From positions 21,564,155 through 21,628,154 of the forward strand of contig CM068582.1 in the NCBI GenBank assembly GCA_035048485.1: a stretch of 64,000 bases of DNA, given 5' to 3'. The notes beneath the pieces are model-generated. The model made no database searches, was not told the DNA's origin, and saw only the letters and a list, made by a program, of their open reading frames with translations. The DNA is from Pteria penguin. Lineage: Eukaryota; Mollusca; Bivalvia; Pterioida; Pteriidae. Shown one piece after another: positions 1-11,507 of the stretch. Made by a program: the position numbers and the translations under genes. Position 1 is the stretch's first letter. Every line of letters begins with the position of its first letter.

Positions 1-740
1 CAAACCTTAATCCTATCATCCTTTACTTGTAAAAGAAATGAAAACCTCTACATAGTTCAAGACACATTTTACAGGCCTTTTCAAATTCTTGTTTGAAATT
101 CAATTAAGTTATTTCCATTTAAAAACTACACTGTTTCTGCATCTGTTGATAGTGTCCCTTCTGTCAAAATTCTCAAAAAGAAAGACAACTCTAACACAAT
201 TGTGTTAGATTAGTAAATGTGAATAAAAGACATTTTCGTTAAGTGCTGTACACAATCTTCAATACAGAATTTACACTTCGATGTGTATAATTAGTAGCTA
301 CCATTGTATTTATCATCAACAGTAAGGATAGTATTTGCTAGATTCTTTTATCCTCATTTCTGTCTTTTTTTAAACTATACTGTATGTAAAATGTAATTAC
401 TGACCTTAATCATTAAATATCAGCAGTATAAAAATAAATTCATCAAGTTATTATTAGTTAACATTATATAACTAAAATAACATAAGTAATTGTAAATGAT
501 ATCATTACTCTGAATACATTTAAAACAGTGAAAAACCTGATCTTTCGTGTCTTTATGCATTTTAATTAACAACACAATAACTTCAAAAACTTGAACCAAA
601 AAAAATTTGGAGTGATTTTAACTGTCCCTGTACTTTTTGAGTTATTGAGTTAAGTTCAATTCTTATATATAAAATGCAATGAAAAAAAGCGATAATTAAT
701 ATTCACTAATCATTATCATTGTTAAATCAACATCTTTTAC

Positions 741-934
741 ATGAGTTTGTTCATTTTGTTAGACTCCTCTTCAAAAGAGTTTAGATAATCAACTGATGTC
801 TTGGTATAAATTTCCCAGAGTTTTAATTTACCACTATCTACATGTATATTAATCCTTCAAGTTACAGAAAGTTTGCTGCCATTCTTCATCTTATTCTACT
901 GGTATCCTTCCTTCTTCATTTTTTCTACAGGATC
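741..934 (-). pseudogene. Penultimate exon of an unrecognised minus-strand gene, copy 1 (stops in frame)
   Basis: On the minus strand a pyrimidine-rich acceptor (CTTCTTTTACAG) is followed by 194 nt ending at a GTAAAAG donor. Read from phase 0 the segment contains GKLKLWEIYTKTSVDYLNSF and ends in phase 2, which is the phase needed by the final exon seen in copy 2 at 41095-41173. Two stops interrupt the frame (TAG at codon 13, TGA at codon 26). The copy 2 version has one more A in an A-run, which shifts the first third into an acidic, more protein-like frame, so a frameshift is also present. Family not recognised. The matching terminal exon of copy 1 lies beyond the left edge. Confidence 0.55.
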
Positions 935-1159
935 CTGTAAAAGAAGTAATTAATACATGTATATCAAAATTCATTATTGTTTTTATTTGCTATGCAAATT
1001 ATGGAATAGTACTGCATGAAAGTTCCTCAAACATTTCATAATTAATTACATTGTACAACTTGATTTTGTTACAACCCTGATATATTGAGGGTTTTTTTTA
1101 GGCATTGGGTATGGCTGCAGTCGGTCCTGGAAAAAATTATAAGCAGCACAAATAAAACC

Positions 1160-2595
1160 AGGCACAATGCAGATAGACTGTCAGTTCGTATACTGACAGG
1201 TATAATGCAGGTAGGCTGTCAGTCCTTATACTGCTAGGTATATAATGCAGGTAGACTGTCAGTCCTTATACTGCCAGGTATAATACAGGTATACTGTCAG
1301 TCCTTATACTGCCAGATATAATGCAAATAGACTGTCAGTCTTTATACTACCAGGTATAATACAGGTAGGCTATCAGCCCTATTACTCCTAGATCTCATGC
1401 AAGTAGACTGTCAGTCATCATACTGCCAGGTATAATGCAGGTAGGCTGTCACTCCTTATACTGCCAGATATAATGCAGGTAGACTGTCAGTCCTTATACT
1501 GCCAGGTATAATGCAGGTAGGCTGTCAGTCCTTATACTGCCAGATATAATGCAGGTAGGCTGTCAGTCCTTATACTGCCAGATATAATGCAGGTAGGCTG
1601 TCAGTCCTTATACTGCCAGGTAAAATGCAAATAGACTGTCAGTCCTTATACTGCCAGGTATTATGCAGGTAGGCTGTCAGTCTGTATACTGCTAGGTATA
1701 ATGCAAGTAAACTGTCAGTCTTTATACTGCCAGGTATCATGTAGGTAGGCTGTCAGTCTGTATACTGCCAGGTATAATGCAAGAAGACTGTCAGTCTTTA
1801 TACTACCAGCTATAATGCAGGTAGACTGTCAGTCCTTATACTGCCAGGTATAATGCAAATAGACTGTCAGTCTTTATACTACCAGGTATAATACAGGTAG
1901 GCTATCAGCCCTATTACTCCTAGATCTCATGCAAGTAGACTGTCAGTCATCATACTGCCAGGTATAATGCAGGTAGGCTGTCAGTCCTTATACTGCCAGG
2001 TATAATGCAAGTAAACTGTCAGTCTTTATACTAACAGCTATAATGCAGGTAGACTGTCAGTCCTTATACTGCCAGGTATCATGCATGTAGACTGTCAGTC
2101 CTTATACTGCCAGGTAAAATGCAGGTAGGCTGTCAGTCCATATACTGTCAGGTATAATGCAAGTAGGCTGTCAGTCCTTATACTGCCAGATATAATGCAG
2201 GTAGACTGTCAGGTATAATGAAGGTATGCTGTTAGTCATTATTCTGCCAGGTATAATGCAAATAGACTGTCAGTCTTTATACTACCAGGTATGATGCAAG
2301 TAGATTGTCAGTCCTTATACTGCCTGATATAATGCAGGTAGACTGTCAGTCCTTATACTGCCAGGTATAATGCAGGTAGGCTGTCAGTCCTTATACTGCC
2401 AGGTATATAATGCAGGTAGACTATCAGTCCTTATACTGCCAGGTATAATGCAGGTAGACTGTCAGTCCTTATACTGCCAGGTATAATGCAGGTAGGCTGT
2501 CAGTCCTTATACTACCAGGTATAATACAGGTAGACTGTCAGTCCTTATACTACCAGGTATAATGCAGGTATACTATCAGTCCTTATACTGCCGGA
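1160..2595. repeat. 38-bp minisatellite array, copy 1 (about 38 units)
   Basis: The unit is about 38 bp, with core AGACTGTCAGTCCTTATACT followed by GCCAGGTATAATGCAGGT. Units differ by single substitutions (AGACTG/AGGCTG, CCTTAT/CTTTAT, GCCAG/ACCAG). Each unit contains an imperfect dyad: CTGTCAGT pairs with ACTGCCAG across a 6-nt loop at seven of eight positions. A block with the variant 'CTATCAGCCCTATTACTCCT' appears twice, near 1360-1385 and 1895-1920, so part of the array was copied as a roughly 530-bp block. There are no spacers, so it is not a CRISPR array. Confidence 0.95.
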
Positions 2596-2972
2596 AGGAT
2601 TAATGAAGGAGATTCAATATCCCCATGCTTTCTCAAAAAGCGGGGGGCAATAAAGATACTATGGGAATAAAAGTTTAAAATCTGAAGAATTGAATATAAT
2701 ACTACCCAATCATAATATCATACCACTAAATCACAATACAAAATATAATGCCACCAAATCATAAATTGCTGAAAATACTTCATTTACTTCGGTTGAATCT
2801 GAAAAATCTTTAGATGAAGTTCTTTTAACATTCCACTGGTTTGAAACAATTTTGAGTTAAAGTAATGAAAGACTATGAGTCAAATGGAGAGTGAAAATGA
2901 GAAATACCAATCTCCTAAGAAATGATGTTTATCTCATGAAGATGTGTAAGAAGAACTATAATAAGAAAATAT
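2596..2972. other. Segment present only in copy 1
   Basis: About 377 bp lies between the end of the 38-bp array and the point where homology with copy 2 resumes (ACACTAAAACACTCC in copy 2 at 44461). Copy 2 has only about 9 unrelated bases there. The segment is AT-rich with no convincing open frame and no clear terminal repeats or target-site duplication, so insertion into copy 1 and deletion from copy 2 are both possible. Confidence 0.8.
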
Positions 2973-3766
2973 CCAACATTAAAACACTCCTAACACAATG
3001 AAACAAAAGAGGTTTGACTCCTATAGGATGTATTTGTGTTTGTATCCTTGCTTCAAATTGCAGTTTCACCATCTATCAATTTCCCTGCCTTACCCAAATG
3101 AAGACATTTTCAATAAACTACATAGTATTTCATTCATATTCTTAAGGAATCACTAAATTGTAAAGTGGAAGAAGATAGTTTGAACATGGTCAATCTGTCT
3201 GCCTATATTGAGACACTTAAGACCATTTAGCTTAAAAATGTTCTTATCTCCCAATGGCATTTCAGACGTGTTGCTTTTTGAATATGTCAGTCATTTTCAG
3301 TGATTTGGAAAATTTCATCAGTCAGGACACTACAATATACAGAAAAAATTCGAATTTTGTCTATCAGAATGAAATGTTGTCAGTTAAAACGTTCAGAATG
3401 AAACATTTCAACACCTTTGCAAAAATCATCTGGTGAAACATTTTTCTTCAAAAACAGTAAATGGAACACCTTCTCCACATAGGATATATAGAAAGATTTG
3501 AAAGATAAAAAAACTGATTATGCAATTGGAAAAATGTACTTTTCTCTGGAAATATTTAGTTAGAAAGAACGATAACTCTTGCACTAAACAAGAGAATCGG
3601 TATAACCGATAGATGCTCCCCAAATGAAGGCTAATTGTAAAAGGGATATTTTTTTTCAAATATGTCTGTATATATAAATAATAATACAGTTTTGTAAAGA
3701 CTATTTAATCAAGAAAAACAAAATATGGTTAAACTTAAAGATTCTAACTTAGGGAAAGTAATATTT

Positions 3767-4047
3767 CACACTGCACTTCTCCTCATAGAGATCTATCTAC
3801 CAATAAAGTTTCATATTGATATCTCTTACAGTTTTTGTGTTATGCTCCGGACAAAATTCAAGTATGAAAAATTACAAAAGGCAATAACTCCTAAATTACG
3901 CAAGATAGAGTTACGGTTCTTGCACACTGCACTTCTCATTGAGATCTATCTACCTATGAAGATTCTTGTTGATACCTCTCTTAGTTTTTGTGTTACACTC
4001 CGGACAAAATTCGGACAATATGCTCTCCCTTTGGGGAGCATAAAAAG
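3767..4047 (+). mobile_element. Tandem-core repeat fragment with terminal hairpin (Helentron/pearl-like)
   Basis: Two direct copies of a roughly 153-bp unit begin at CACACTGCACTTCTC (3767 and about 3921), each with GAGATCTATCTACC and CTCCGGACAAAATTC. The right end is a small hairpin (CTCCC, TTTG, GGGAG, at 4025-4038) followed by CATAAAAAG. The same architecture, a tandem core then a short hairpin then TATAAAAAG, ends the larger element at 36996-38172. This resembles non-autonomous Helitron/Helentron 'pearl' elements of bivalves, inferred from architecture only. The 113-codon open frame over it (3725-4066) is incidental to the repeat. Confidence 0.55.
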
Positions 4048-4933
4048 ATACCTGAAGATTTATTAAGAATACTACTATGGTACAATAATCTGCCCAGTTA
4101 AAAATAAATGTGCTTATCTAAAAATCCAGTTTGAAAAAGGCATAATATATGTAAATGATTGATGAAATGGGATGGAACATTTTTTCATTTTTTAGGAGTT
4201 TAGAGATAAATTCCATGGCAGTGAATCACAAATCTGAAAGAATATGAAGATGCAAGTCAGAATGTAGAATAATGATTTAGAAAAAAAAATTACAAACACT
4301 ATAAAACAAAATGACTCATTGATACCTTATATCAAATATAAGTAATACATTTAAGAGTGAAGGAAGGAAAAAAAAATTACAATATACTTTGTTCTGATTC
4401 ACGATATCTAAATTTATTAAATAAACAGAAAAATTTCCTTCATTAGATAATAATTAGATATAGAAGATAGTGAATCAACTTGAATCCACAGTTTCATATC
4501 TTATTTAATAAAATCAGTACATAAATGGCAATAATACAGAATCTATCTCTTTTGCTTCCAGAATTCATACTTTACAGACGGAAAACTAACACTAACATTT
4601 ATCTGAATTTTGACAAGAAAAAATATTTGCCTACATATCTGATCTACCTGTTGAAATCATCAATTCTCAAATTGAATGGTCGTAAGAGTACAAATAAATT
4701 TTGTTCTATTGGCAGCTTCCAAAGATTCATAATAAAAACATATTCAATTAGAAAACACACAGTAATTTGAGAACTGTGAGTTAGAAAATTCTATGTTACT
4801 TTGGACAACCTATCACACTCATTCATGACTACACTATACTATCAAAAATATCTACTTATTTACAGTAATAAAACAACTACATAAAGTTTACCATGCATAG
4901 ACTATCCCAAGTTACTGCCCTTGATTGTCATAC
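4048..4933. other. AT-rich sequence without supported gene
   Basis: This stretch is duplicated at about 45539-46418. An 81-codon open frame (4525-4770) is present in both copies, but the second starts later. It is lysine/isoleucine-rich as expected of AT-rich noncoding DNA, and no motif was recognised. Confidence 0.5.
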
Positions 4934-5042
4934 TGCAGAGTTTGATTCAATTCTTGCTCCAGACTGTACTTTCCACTCTGAATGCATATATGTAATAAAG
5001 TCATGATTTTCATAATGCCTTGTTTTCACAAATCGACAAAAT
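4934..5042 (-). pseudogene. Exon-like segment of the minus-strand gene, copy 1 (VKTRHYENHD exon)
   Basis: A strong acceptor (CTCTTCTCTTTCAG) precedes an open frame containing VKTRHYENHDFITYMHSEW, followed by a possible GTATGA donor in phase 0. Phase 0 is what the 741-934 exon needs. The entry phase requires one base, which matches the exit of the preceding 60-nt segment (5549-5608), although the joined codon reads TGA. If the donor is not used, the frame ends six bases later at TGA, making this a terminal exon. Family unrecognised. Confidence 0.55.
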
Positions 5043-5548
5043 CTGAAAGAGAAGAGAATAATTCAAAAGAGGCATTCATACATTAATAATAACAGAAATG
5101 TATGTGTTTATGTGTAACAAGATCTTTGAATCATTAATGCACAGTTATCAGCTTCACACCTTGCATTGATGATATCTTTAATATGCTAGGGAATGTAATA
5201 CATGTATATTACAAACATCCTTAATGCAAATTCAAGCTTACACTAAAGCATAATGAAATCCAAGGTGAATTTTCTGGAGTTTAAAATACTTAATCACAAG
5301 GCAACATCCAAACAGACAGCTATTATGAATCCTTGGCCCTTTTAGTGACTGTACTGTATAAACACACACAACAAAGATAATAGCTCATTTTTACAATGAG
5401 TGCTGTATGTGTACAGTGTCCAAAATTAACGGTAGACAGAATCTAGAAACACTTATGTCAGTCTAAATCTGCTGTGGACTCTAATATTAAGCTGTTTAAG
5501 GAATGAATACTATTCACTGGAAGAAGTGACAGAGAGACCTACTTTTAC

Positions 5549-5608
5549 CAATATATATGAGCCTCCTGTTGGGAGGTCAGTATCTCTATGAGCCTTAAAA
5601 CCTCCAGG
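5549..5608 (-). pseudogene. 60-nt exon-like segment, copy 1 (LEVLRLIEIL exon)
   Basis: Bounded by a TTTTTGTCAG acceptor and a GTAAAAG donor. The open phase gives LEVLRLIEILTSQQEAHIY and is compatible with the 60-nt segment to its right (exit phase 2, entry one base). It looks like an amphipathic helix. Identical in copy 2 at 47034-47093. Confidence 0.55.
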
Positions 5609-5713
5609 CTGACAAAAAGGAATTGTCTATTATAAATTGGATTAAGAATTATTGTTGTACAAGTTGGGTATTCAATATCTATTTAGTGTGACAAAGAATG
5701 ATATGTAACTTAC

Positions 5714-5773
5714 CTGTGTTAAACTGTCTGCCCATCATACTTGTAGTGAAATCTACCAGGTTGATATATACAC
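5714..5773 (-). pseudogene. 60-nt exon-like segment, copy 1 (CIYQPGRF exon, one stop)
   Basis: Acceptor TGTTTCTAG and a near-consensus donor CAG|GTAAGT. In the phase that joins the next exon it reads CIYQPGRFHYKYDGQTV and then TAA. Another phase (VYINLVDFTTSMMGRQFNTG) is fully open but does not join the neighbour in phase. The strong donor supports a real former exon; which frame was used is uncertain. Confidence 0.5.
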
Positions 5774-8154
5774 CTAGAAACATCAAAATAAGAACTGTTG
5801 AGAGTTGCATTAAACATAAACTTTGCTCATCCTATAAATATAACTAAGAACAGTATTTTTATGTTTTGTGTACTTTGATGAATTTACAGAAAATGTTTGT
5901 TATTAAGTTTCATTTTCTTTTTATTCAAGTATTGCAAACTGTGTTTTATTTGCGAGCGTTTTATTTTTGAAGATTTGCGAGGAGGATCGTCTTGCAAAAA
6001 TATGTCCAAGATTGACTATCATGGTCTAAAATATTCAACACAAGTTAAAATGATTTGTTTATTTTACATTGATTTCAGCCAAACTTCTAAAACTTGATTT
6101 TCTCAACTCAATGTCCCCTATCTAAATGTTGACAGTCGCTTTTGTCTATATCTCGCGCTCGACTAATTTTATTTCTATTGCGATTGGAGTGTTTATCTAA
6201 CGTCCTGCTGTTATACAAATTTAGCATTGAAAAAAAAAAATCATGTTAATATAAATTTATACAATCTACATATTTCAAATGTAAAAATTTTTACAACTAT
6301 AAAACAGAACAATAAGTAAAAGTTAAAAAGTAATCTACCAAAAAATGTAATGAGCACTGTTAGCACTAAGTAAGGCTATGTTATCAATGATCAATTTCTG
6401 ATAGAAGAGTGACGCTACCTAGAGTTTGGTTACAATTTAAAGCCTCAATATTTAATAAACAATGTAAGATGTGAAGTTGGCAATTCACTTTTATTTACTA
6501 TCATTCAAATAACAATAATCTTCATATCTGGCTTGAGTGTGTAATGACTCTTAAAAGGCAATCATCAATGACTGCTAAAATGACATTTGACTACACCTAA
6601 AGCAGTCAATTCTTAATTGGATAGGAAATTAACATAACATAGATAGGTGACCAGGTAAACGAGTCATTTAATTGTTAAACAAAGAATCGTGCAGAAAGGA
6701 GATAAACAGTGTGGCTTCATGTATTAATTAAATCGTGGTCATATGCTACAACTACGTCCGGAGAACAAGATTTTGTCCAGATTATCGGAGCAAACTTAAT
6801 GTACTTTTGGAATTCTGAACCCGTATTTCCTTGTCTGGATCCGTAACACAGATTTCCAGATTATCAGATGAAAATATCATTTGGGAAATCCATTCCCGCA
6901 CTTTCTTGTCCGGAAAGTAAATTTTCTGGAAAAGCCCCGATTAACAGAGCATCACTGTACAATAAAAATGTTTTAAATGTTTTAAATTAAATCGTCACAA
7001 ATAAAAGACGGTTTACAGTACTACTCTTTGACGATACTTAATAAATACAGTCTCTCTCACTGACTGAAGAAAATGCATCTGGACTGGCATTTCATGTCTG
7101 ATTTCAAGACTGAATGTTCTATGCAAGTTTTATGTGTGACTTGCATGCTCAATCATGTTTTCAATAGTTTACACACCAATTTCCTATTGTAGTGTTTGAA
7201 CACTGGTGGTCAGTTGATCAATATTCCTCTGAATGTTTTGTTATGATATTGTATATAACATCACTGGACAGGAACATCACTGGACAGGATTTACCTGAAT
7301 TCTAACAAATAATGTTTTCTTGCTAGGGAAAATATGGAAACTAAAAATGACAGATTCATGTGGCAAAACTTATGTTTCAATAAAAGTTTTGACATCATTT
7401 TGCAGGAATAGCAATGCTTTTGTCACTCAAAACATCAGTCCTGCCATTAATATTTAATTCTCTATGATCAATGACTACAATTTTAATATTCCCTGTTTAG
7501 AGAGATATTTCATACAAACAATACAGGAATTACAATCAAATAAAAGAAAAATATGAGAAACCACTGAAAAAAATTGATGAATTTGCTAGGTAGAAATAAA
7601 TTCCATGTATATGAGTAGTATTTTCATTTTTGTTTCTTGGGCTGAGAAAAAGTTTTTGGACCTGTGTGGCACTTAACCACACAGTTCTAAATGACCTGTG
7701 GAGGCGAAAATATTTTTTGCATAGACAATAAATATCAGATATGCATGTTTAATAAAGAGTATGCACATCAGACTGTCTCTCATTCACCTTAGTTCCCTGC
7801 TGTACATTGCCTCTAAGAATTGTGTTTATGTACTGTCAAAGTTTTATTGCTTCTATACTACAGAATTTATATCTCACCAGTAACCATTGCCATCTCTTAT
7901 AGCTGAATTATCAAAGAAGGATAACCATAATCAAAGAAGGATAACTCTTATAGATGCAATATAAACTTGTGAACATGTAATATTGGCAAATGGATGATGT
8001 TTAATTGACAAGCAATGAACCACACAAATAAAAAACTGAAACCTCTGATTAGATGCCACCTGTCTTAAAAGACCAATTCTGGTTGGGAGTAAAACTGGAC
8101 TCATAGATTTTGACTGTATTGGTGGGGAAAGTTGTCAACATGAACTAAATAATG
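5774..8154. other. No supported gene; AT-rich, duplicated
   Basis: Duplicated at 47259-49629. A 16-bp direct duplication (ACATCACTGGACAGGA) near 7260-7290 is present only in copy 1. On the minus strand an acceptor-like CTCCACAG at 7696 is followed by an open stretch with RTVWLSATQVQKLFL, a possible further exon trace with no donor found. A diverged repeat-like stretch with recurring CCAGATTATC lies at about 6756-6960. Confidence 0.4.
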
Positions 8155-8363
8155 CAAAGAACAATTAACTCAGTAGTCACAATATTTCGGTCTCCTGACC
8201 TTCTTCTAGTGAATTTTATTGGTATTGGTGGCTTAAACTATGTAATATCCATCATATTTCATAACCGATAACCAATATAGCATAAGCCACCAATACCAAT
8301 AAAATTCACTAAAAGAAGGTCAGGAGACCGAAATATTGTGAATACTGCGTTAATTGTTCTTTG
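8155..8363. repeat. Palindrome A, copy 1 (loop partly deleted)
   Basis: The left arm begins CAAAGAACAATTAACTCAGT and runs through TCTCCTGACCTTCTTCTAGT. The right arm at about 8281-8363 is its reverse complement, with only a few mismatches. Copy 2 (49630-49868) keeps a longer, nearly complete palindrome, so copy 1 appears to have lost part of the central region. It is followed by TTTTATGACATTTCCCTT, which also follows palindrome B. There is no coding potential; it could be a fold-back element. Confidence 0.9.
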
Positions 8364-8568
8364 TTTTATGACATTTCCCTTTGGAGGACTATTAAGATGG
8401 TTTACAAAATAATAGACAACCTGTACCGTATATAAATAACATCAAAACATTTTGCGTAAACTCATTGATGCTGAACAAATTCAGACAGAATCTTTTTCCT
8501 AAATTTTTACTAAAATAATTGTACAGTTATGACCAATTAAAAACTGTAATCTGATTAGAACCATATCA

Positions 8569-8710
8569 CAAAGAACAATTAACTCAGTATTCACAATAAT
8601 TTGGTCTCCTGACCTTCTTGTAGTGAATTTTATTGACCAATACCAATAAAATTCACTAGAAGAAGGTCAGGAGACCGAAATATTGTGAATACTGAGTTAA
8701 TCGTTCTTTG
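8569..8710. repeat. Palindrome B, copy 1
   Basis: Arms of about 67 bp (8569-8636 and 8643-8710) share the same family sequence as palindrome A, separated by only a few bases. Both the hairpin and its downstream flank (GGAGGACTATTAAGATG) match palindrome A, so the whole unit was duplicated about 410 bp away. Confidence 0.9.
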
Positions 8711-8756
8711 TTTTATGACACTTCCCTTCGGAGGACTATTAAGATGTTTGATAAAG

Positions 8757-9257
8757 ATAAAACCATATCTTTGTTCCGCTTCTCTATTTTGTCCCATTGT
8801 AGATAAAGATCTGGCGAAACTCCATAAGGGGTCATGTTCTGGTGAACTCTGATGACGTTTCAGTCACCGAAACAATTATTTCCCATAGCCAATCAATGAC
8901 TCGGATAGGCACGTGATATGACACAATATGTAACAAACACTGTTCAGAACAAAGTTGGTCACACAGGCTGTGGATGTTAATTTCATTCCTTAATTTCAGT
9001 CACCGAAACCATTATTTCCCATAGCCAATCAATGACTCGGATAGGCACGTGATATTGACGCAATATGTAACAAACACTGTTCAAAGTTGGTCACACAGGC
9101 TGTGGATGTTGATTTCATTCCTAGGAATTTGTAGCCGATCCACTGATGGGCTGAAAATCAGAGTTCACCAGAACATGACCCCTTGCAGAGTTTCGCCAGA
9201 TCTTTATCCACAATGGGAACAAATAGAGAAGCGAAACATAGATATGGTTTTAATCAG
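8757..9257. repeat. Inverted repeat enclosing a tandem duplication, copy 1
   Basis: Arms of about 98 bp (8757-8854 and 9159-9257) are inverted copies sharing GATAAAGATCTGGCGAAACT and GGGGTCATGTTCTGGTGAAC. Between them a roughly 136-bp unit starting TTTCAGTCACCGAAAC occurs twice (8858 and 8994). An open frame of 104 codons (9049-9363, also open in copy 2) crosses the right arm; it has no recognisable motif and I do not call it a gene. Confidence 0.88.
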
Positions 9258-9688
9258 ATGGTTAAAAACTAAAGATGAAAATTCAAATCTCCAAACGAAA
9301 AACCTCCTGATCTATTACGATATTAAGTTCACAGATATGTTTTCCTATATAGATGAAAGTTAATAAAATAGTCTAATACTATGCAAATGACAGACTTATT
9401 GTTCTTAAAACTCTATGTATTATACTTTCTTATATGGTGGGCTACCAGAGTCTGCTACATTTTTTAAAGACAAATGTATGAGCTTCAATAACAGCCAATA
9501 TGTGTAAACTAAAATATTCAACATCATAAGAAAATTGATATGAGTTTGTTGTTTTATTATGGTTGTATTTCAAGTTTTCAGTCATATAATTAATGTTTTG
9601 GAAGCAGGAAATTATTGAATTTCTGAACTACATGTAACACAAGCTAGCACTTGACCAATGTCTCTGAAAAAAGAAACTGAGAGTGTAC

Positions 9689-9807
9689 CTTTGTTTACTA
9701 TGAAACTGCCTCAAATGCATGCTTTACAAGTCATTCCCTCCTATAGGATTTCTTGGCCAGCTTGCTGGAATTTTTCATGACCTTTCATTGTCGTTTGGAC
9801 ACTCAGT
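9689..9807 (-). pseudogene. Exon-like segment with stops, copy 1
   Basis: Acceptor ATATATTGCAG and donor AAAG|GTACAC bound 119 nt. Two frames look protein-like (one with KGHEKFQQAGQEIL, one with TECPNDNERS), and each carries two in-frame stops in both copies. Tentative member of the same decayed minus-strand gene. Confidence 0.35.
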
Positions 9808-10082
9808 CTGCAATATATTAGAGATTATAAAACAGGTACATTTCAACAAGTTTGAATGCAACAGCATTAAATGTATTGGACTTATGGTACGGAAACCAAT
9901 TTTTGATACTCCACTCCTACCTTGACCTTTTGACCCCAGAAACAAAAGGGCACATTTTCCACTCATGGTAATTCAGATTAAAGGAGGTATGCACAGTTAA
10001 ACAAGACTCTACTACAAATCATTAATTTGCCCTTATTAAATTAGAATTTTCCTGAACATTAAGTTGCTATTACTTTAAAAAC

Positions 10083-10091
10083 ATTTATATA

Positions 10092-10123
<32 letters not shown>

Positions 10124-10143
10124 AATATATATATATATATATA
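10083..10143. repeat. Compound microsatellite (TA)n(TAA)n(TA)n
   Basis: A run of TA, then TAA/TAATAA units, then TA again. The copy 2 version (51591-51661) is longer. Confidence 0.95.
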
Positions 10144-11507
10144 AAATGTTTCGACACACTTCTTATAGAAGTATGCGGAATAATTATTTCTTCAGTATAA
10201 CTATAATAAAGACTATACATTCTTTGTACTGGCGAGAGTCAGGATCATTTCAAAATGCGTCTCATAATTGATTAATCCCCTTTTATTATATATTTTTAAA
10301 TAGTACATATTTTTTATTCTTTTATTTTATAAAAGATGTTGCAAACTAATGATGGCTATCTTTGAAATTAGTTTCGGATGCCTTTCGGAGTTTGAAAAAC
10401 ATGGCTAGAGCAAAATAATTGCCATTTCAAATTTCAGGTGTGAATGCTAAGTAAAGGTAGAAGAAATGCGAACAACCAATTATTCCAATGGGGTGTACGG
10501 CAGTGGCTGATTGTTTAACCATGAAGCCATTTCACCTTGATCGATGATGATCAGATAATTTAATTTCATTGGCACTTGTTATTTTAAAATATGCTAGTCT
10601 CATTTGTAAAAACATCTTCATTTCAGTACACACTGTCAAGTGATCAACACAAGGAGGTTAAACTGTAATGTTAATCTCTTTAATAAGTCCATTTCAGTGG
10701 TCAATTAAGGGTTCCCATGTCTAATAGTCATGTTCTGGTCATTGTCAGCAGACATTTACAGCTATACCGCTGCGGAAATATGAATTCTTACGTCTGGAAA
10801 AAAGATTCTTCTTTTAGACCTCATATATAATACGCACCTGGAAAATCAAAGTAAGATTTTATGAAAACAAGAGCAACGCCTAGCATGGCATAATACAATT
10901 GTCGCTTAGCTTAATGGGGGTAAATTTGAATGAATGCCCAAGTTACAATCCAATACCTTGAGACACTGCATGAAGAAATCTGGAAAACTGTAAAATCCTT
11001 GAAAATTTCTAAGCTAAAGGTGCATAACTCTAGCAAATCCAAAGAAATCATAACCAAATGCAAACTGGCACTCATCCCCAATGATAAAAGGTAATATACA
11101 AAGTTTTAATCGAATACCTATAAAGACTACAGAAAAAAGTCTGGAAAAATGTAAAAAAGTTCAAGGGCCTTAACTCTGGCGGAAACAAAGCAATCATACC
11201 CAAATGCGAAATGGTACTGACCATTGTTGATATAAAGTTATATACCAAGTTTTAATTCAAAACCTTAAAAGACTGCAGGAAAAAGTCCGGAAAACTGTAA
11301 AATGCTTGAAATTTCTAAGTTCAAGGGCCGTTACTCTGGCAAAAACAAAGCAATCATACCCAAATGAGAAAAGGTACTGATCCTTTTTGGTATAAAGTTA
11401 TATGCCAAGTTTCAATCCAACATCTTGGAAGACTGCAGAAAAAAGTCCGGAAAACATGACCCTGGACAGATGAACAACGCCATAACGTATCACGTCCCGG
11501 CTTATAC

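Noticed and set aside
1160..2595. CRISPR-like array of regularly spaced repeats
   Set aside because: Units are contiguous with no unique spacers, vary by point substitutions, and lie in eukaryotic DNA; it is a minisatellite.
3725..4066. 113-codon open frame as a gene
   Set aside because: It covers two copies of a dispersed repeat unit (its protein repeats itself), and the copy 2 version varies freely.
9049..9363. 104-codon conserved open frame as a gene
   Set aside because: Overlaps an inverted-repeat arm and a tandem duplication; no recognisable motif, and changes between copies do not look constrained.
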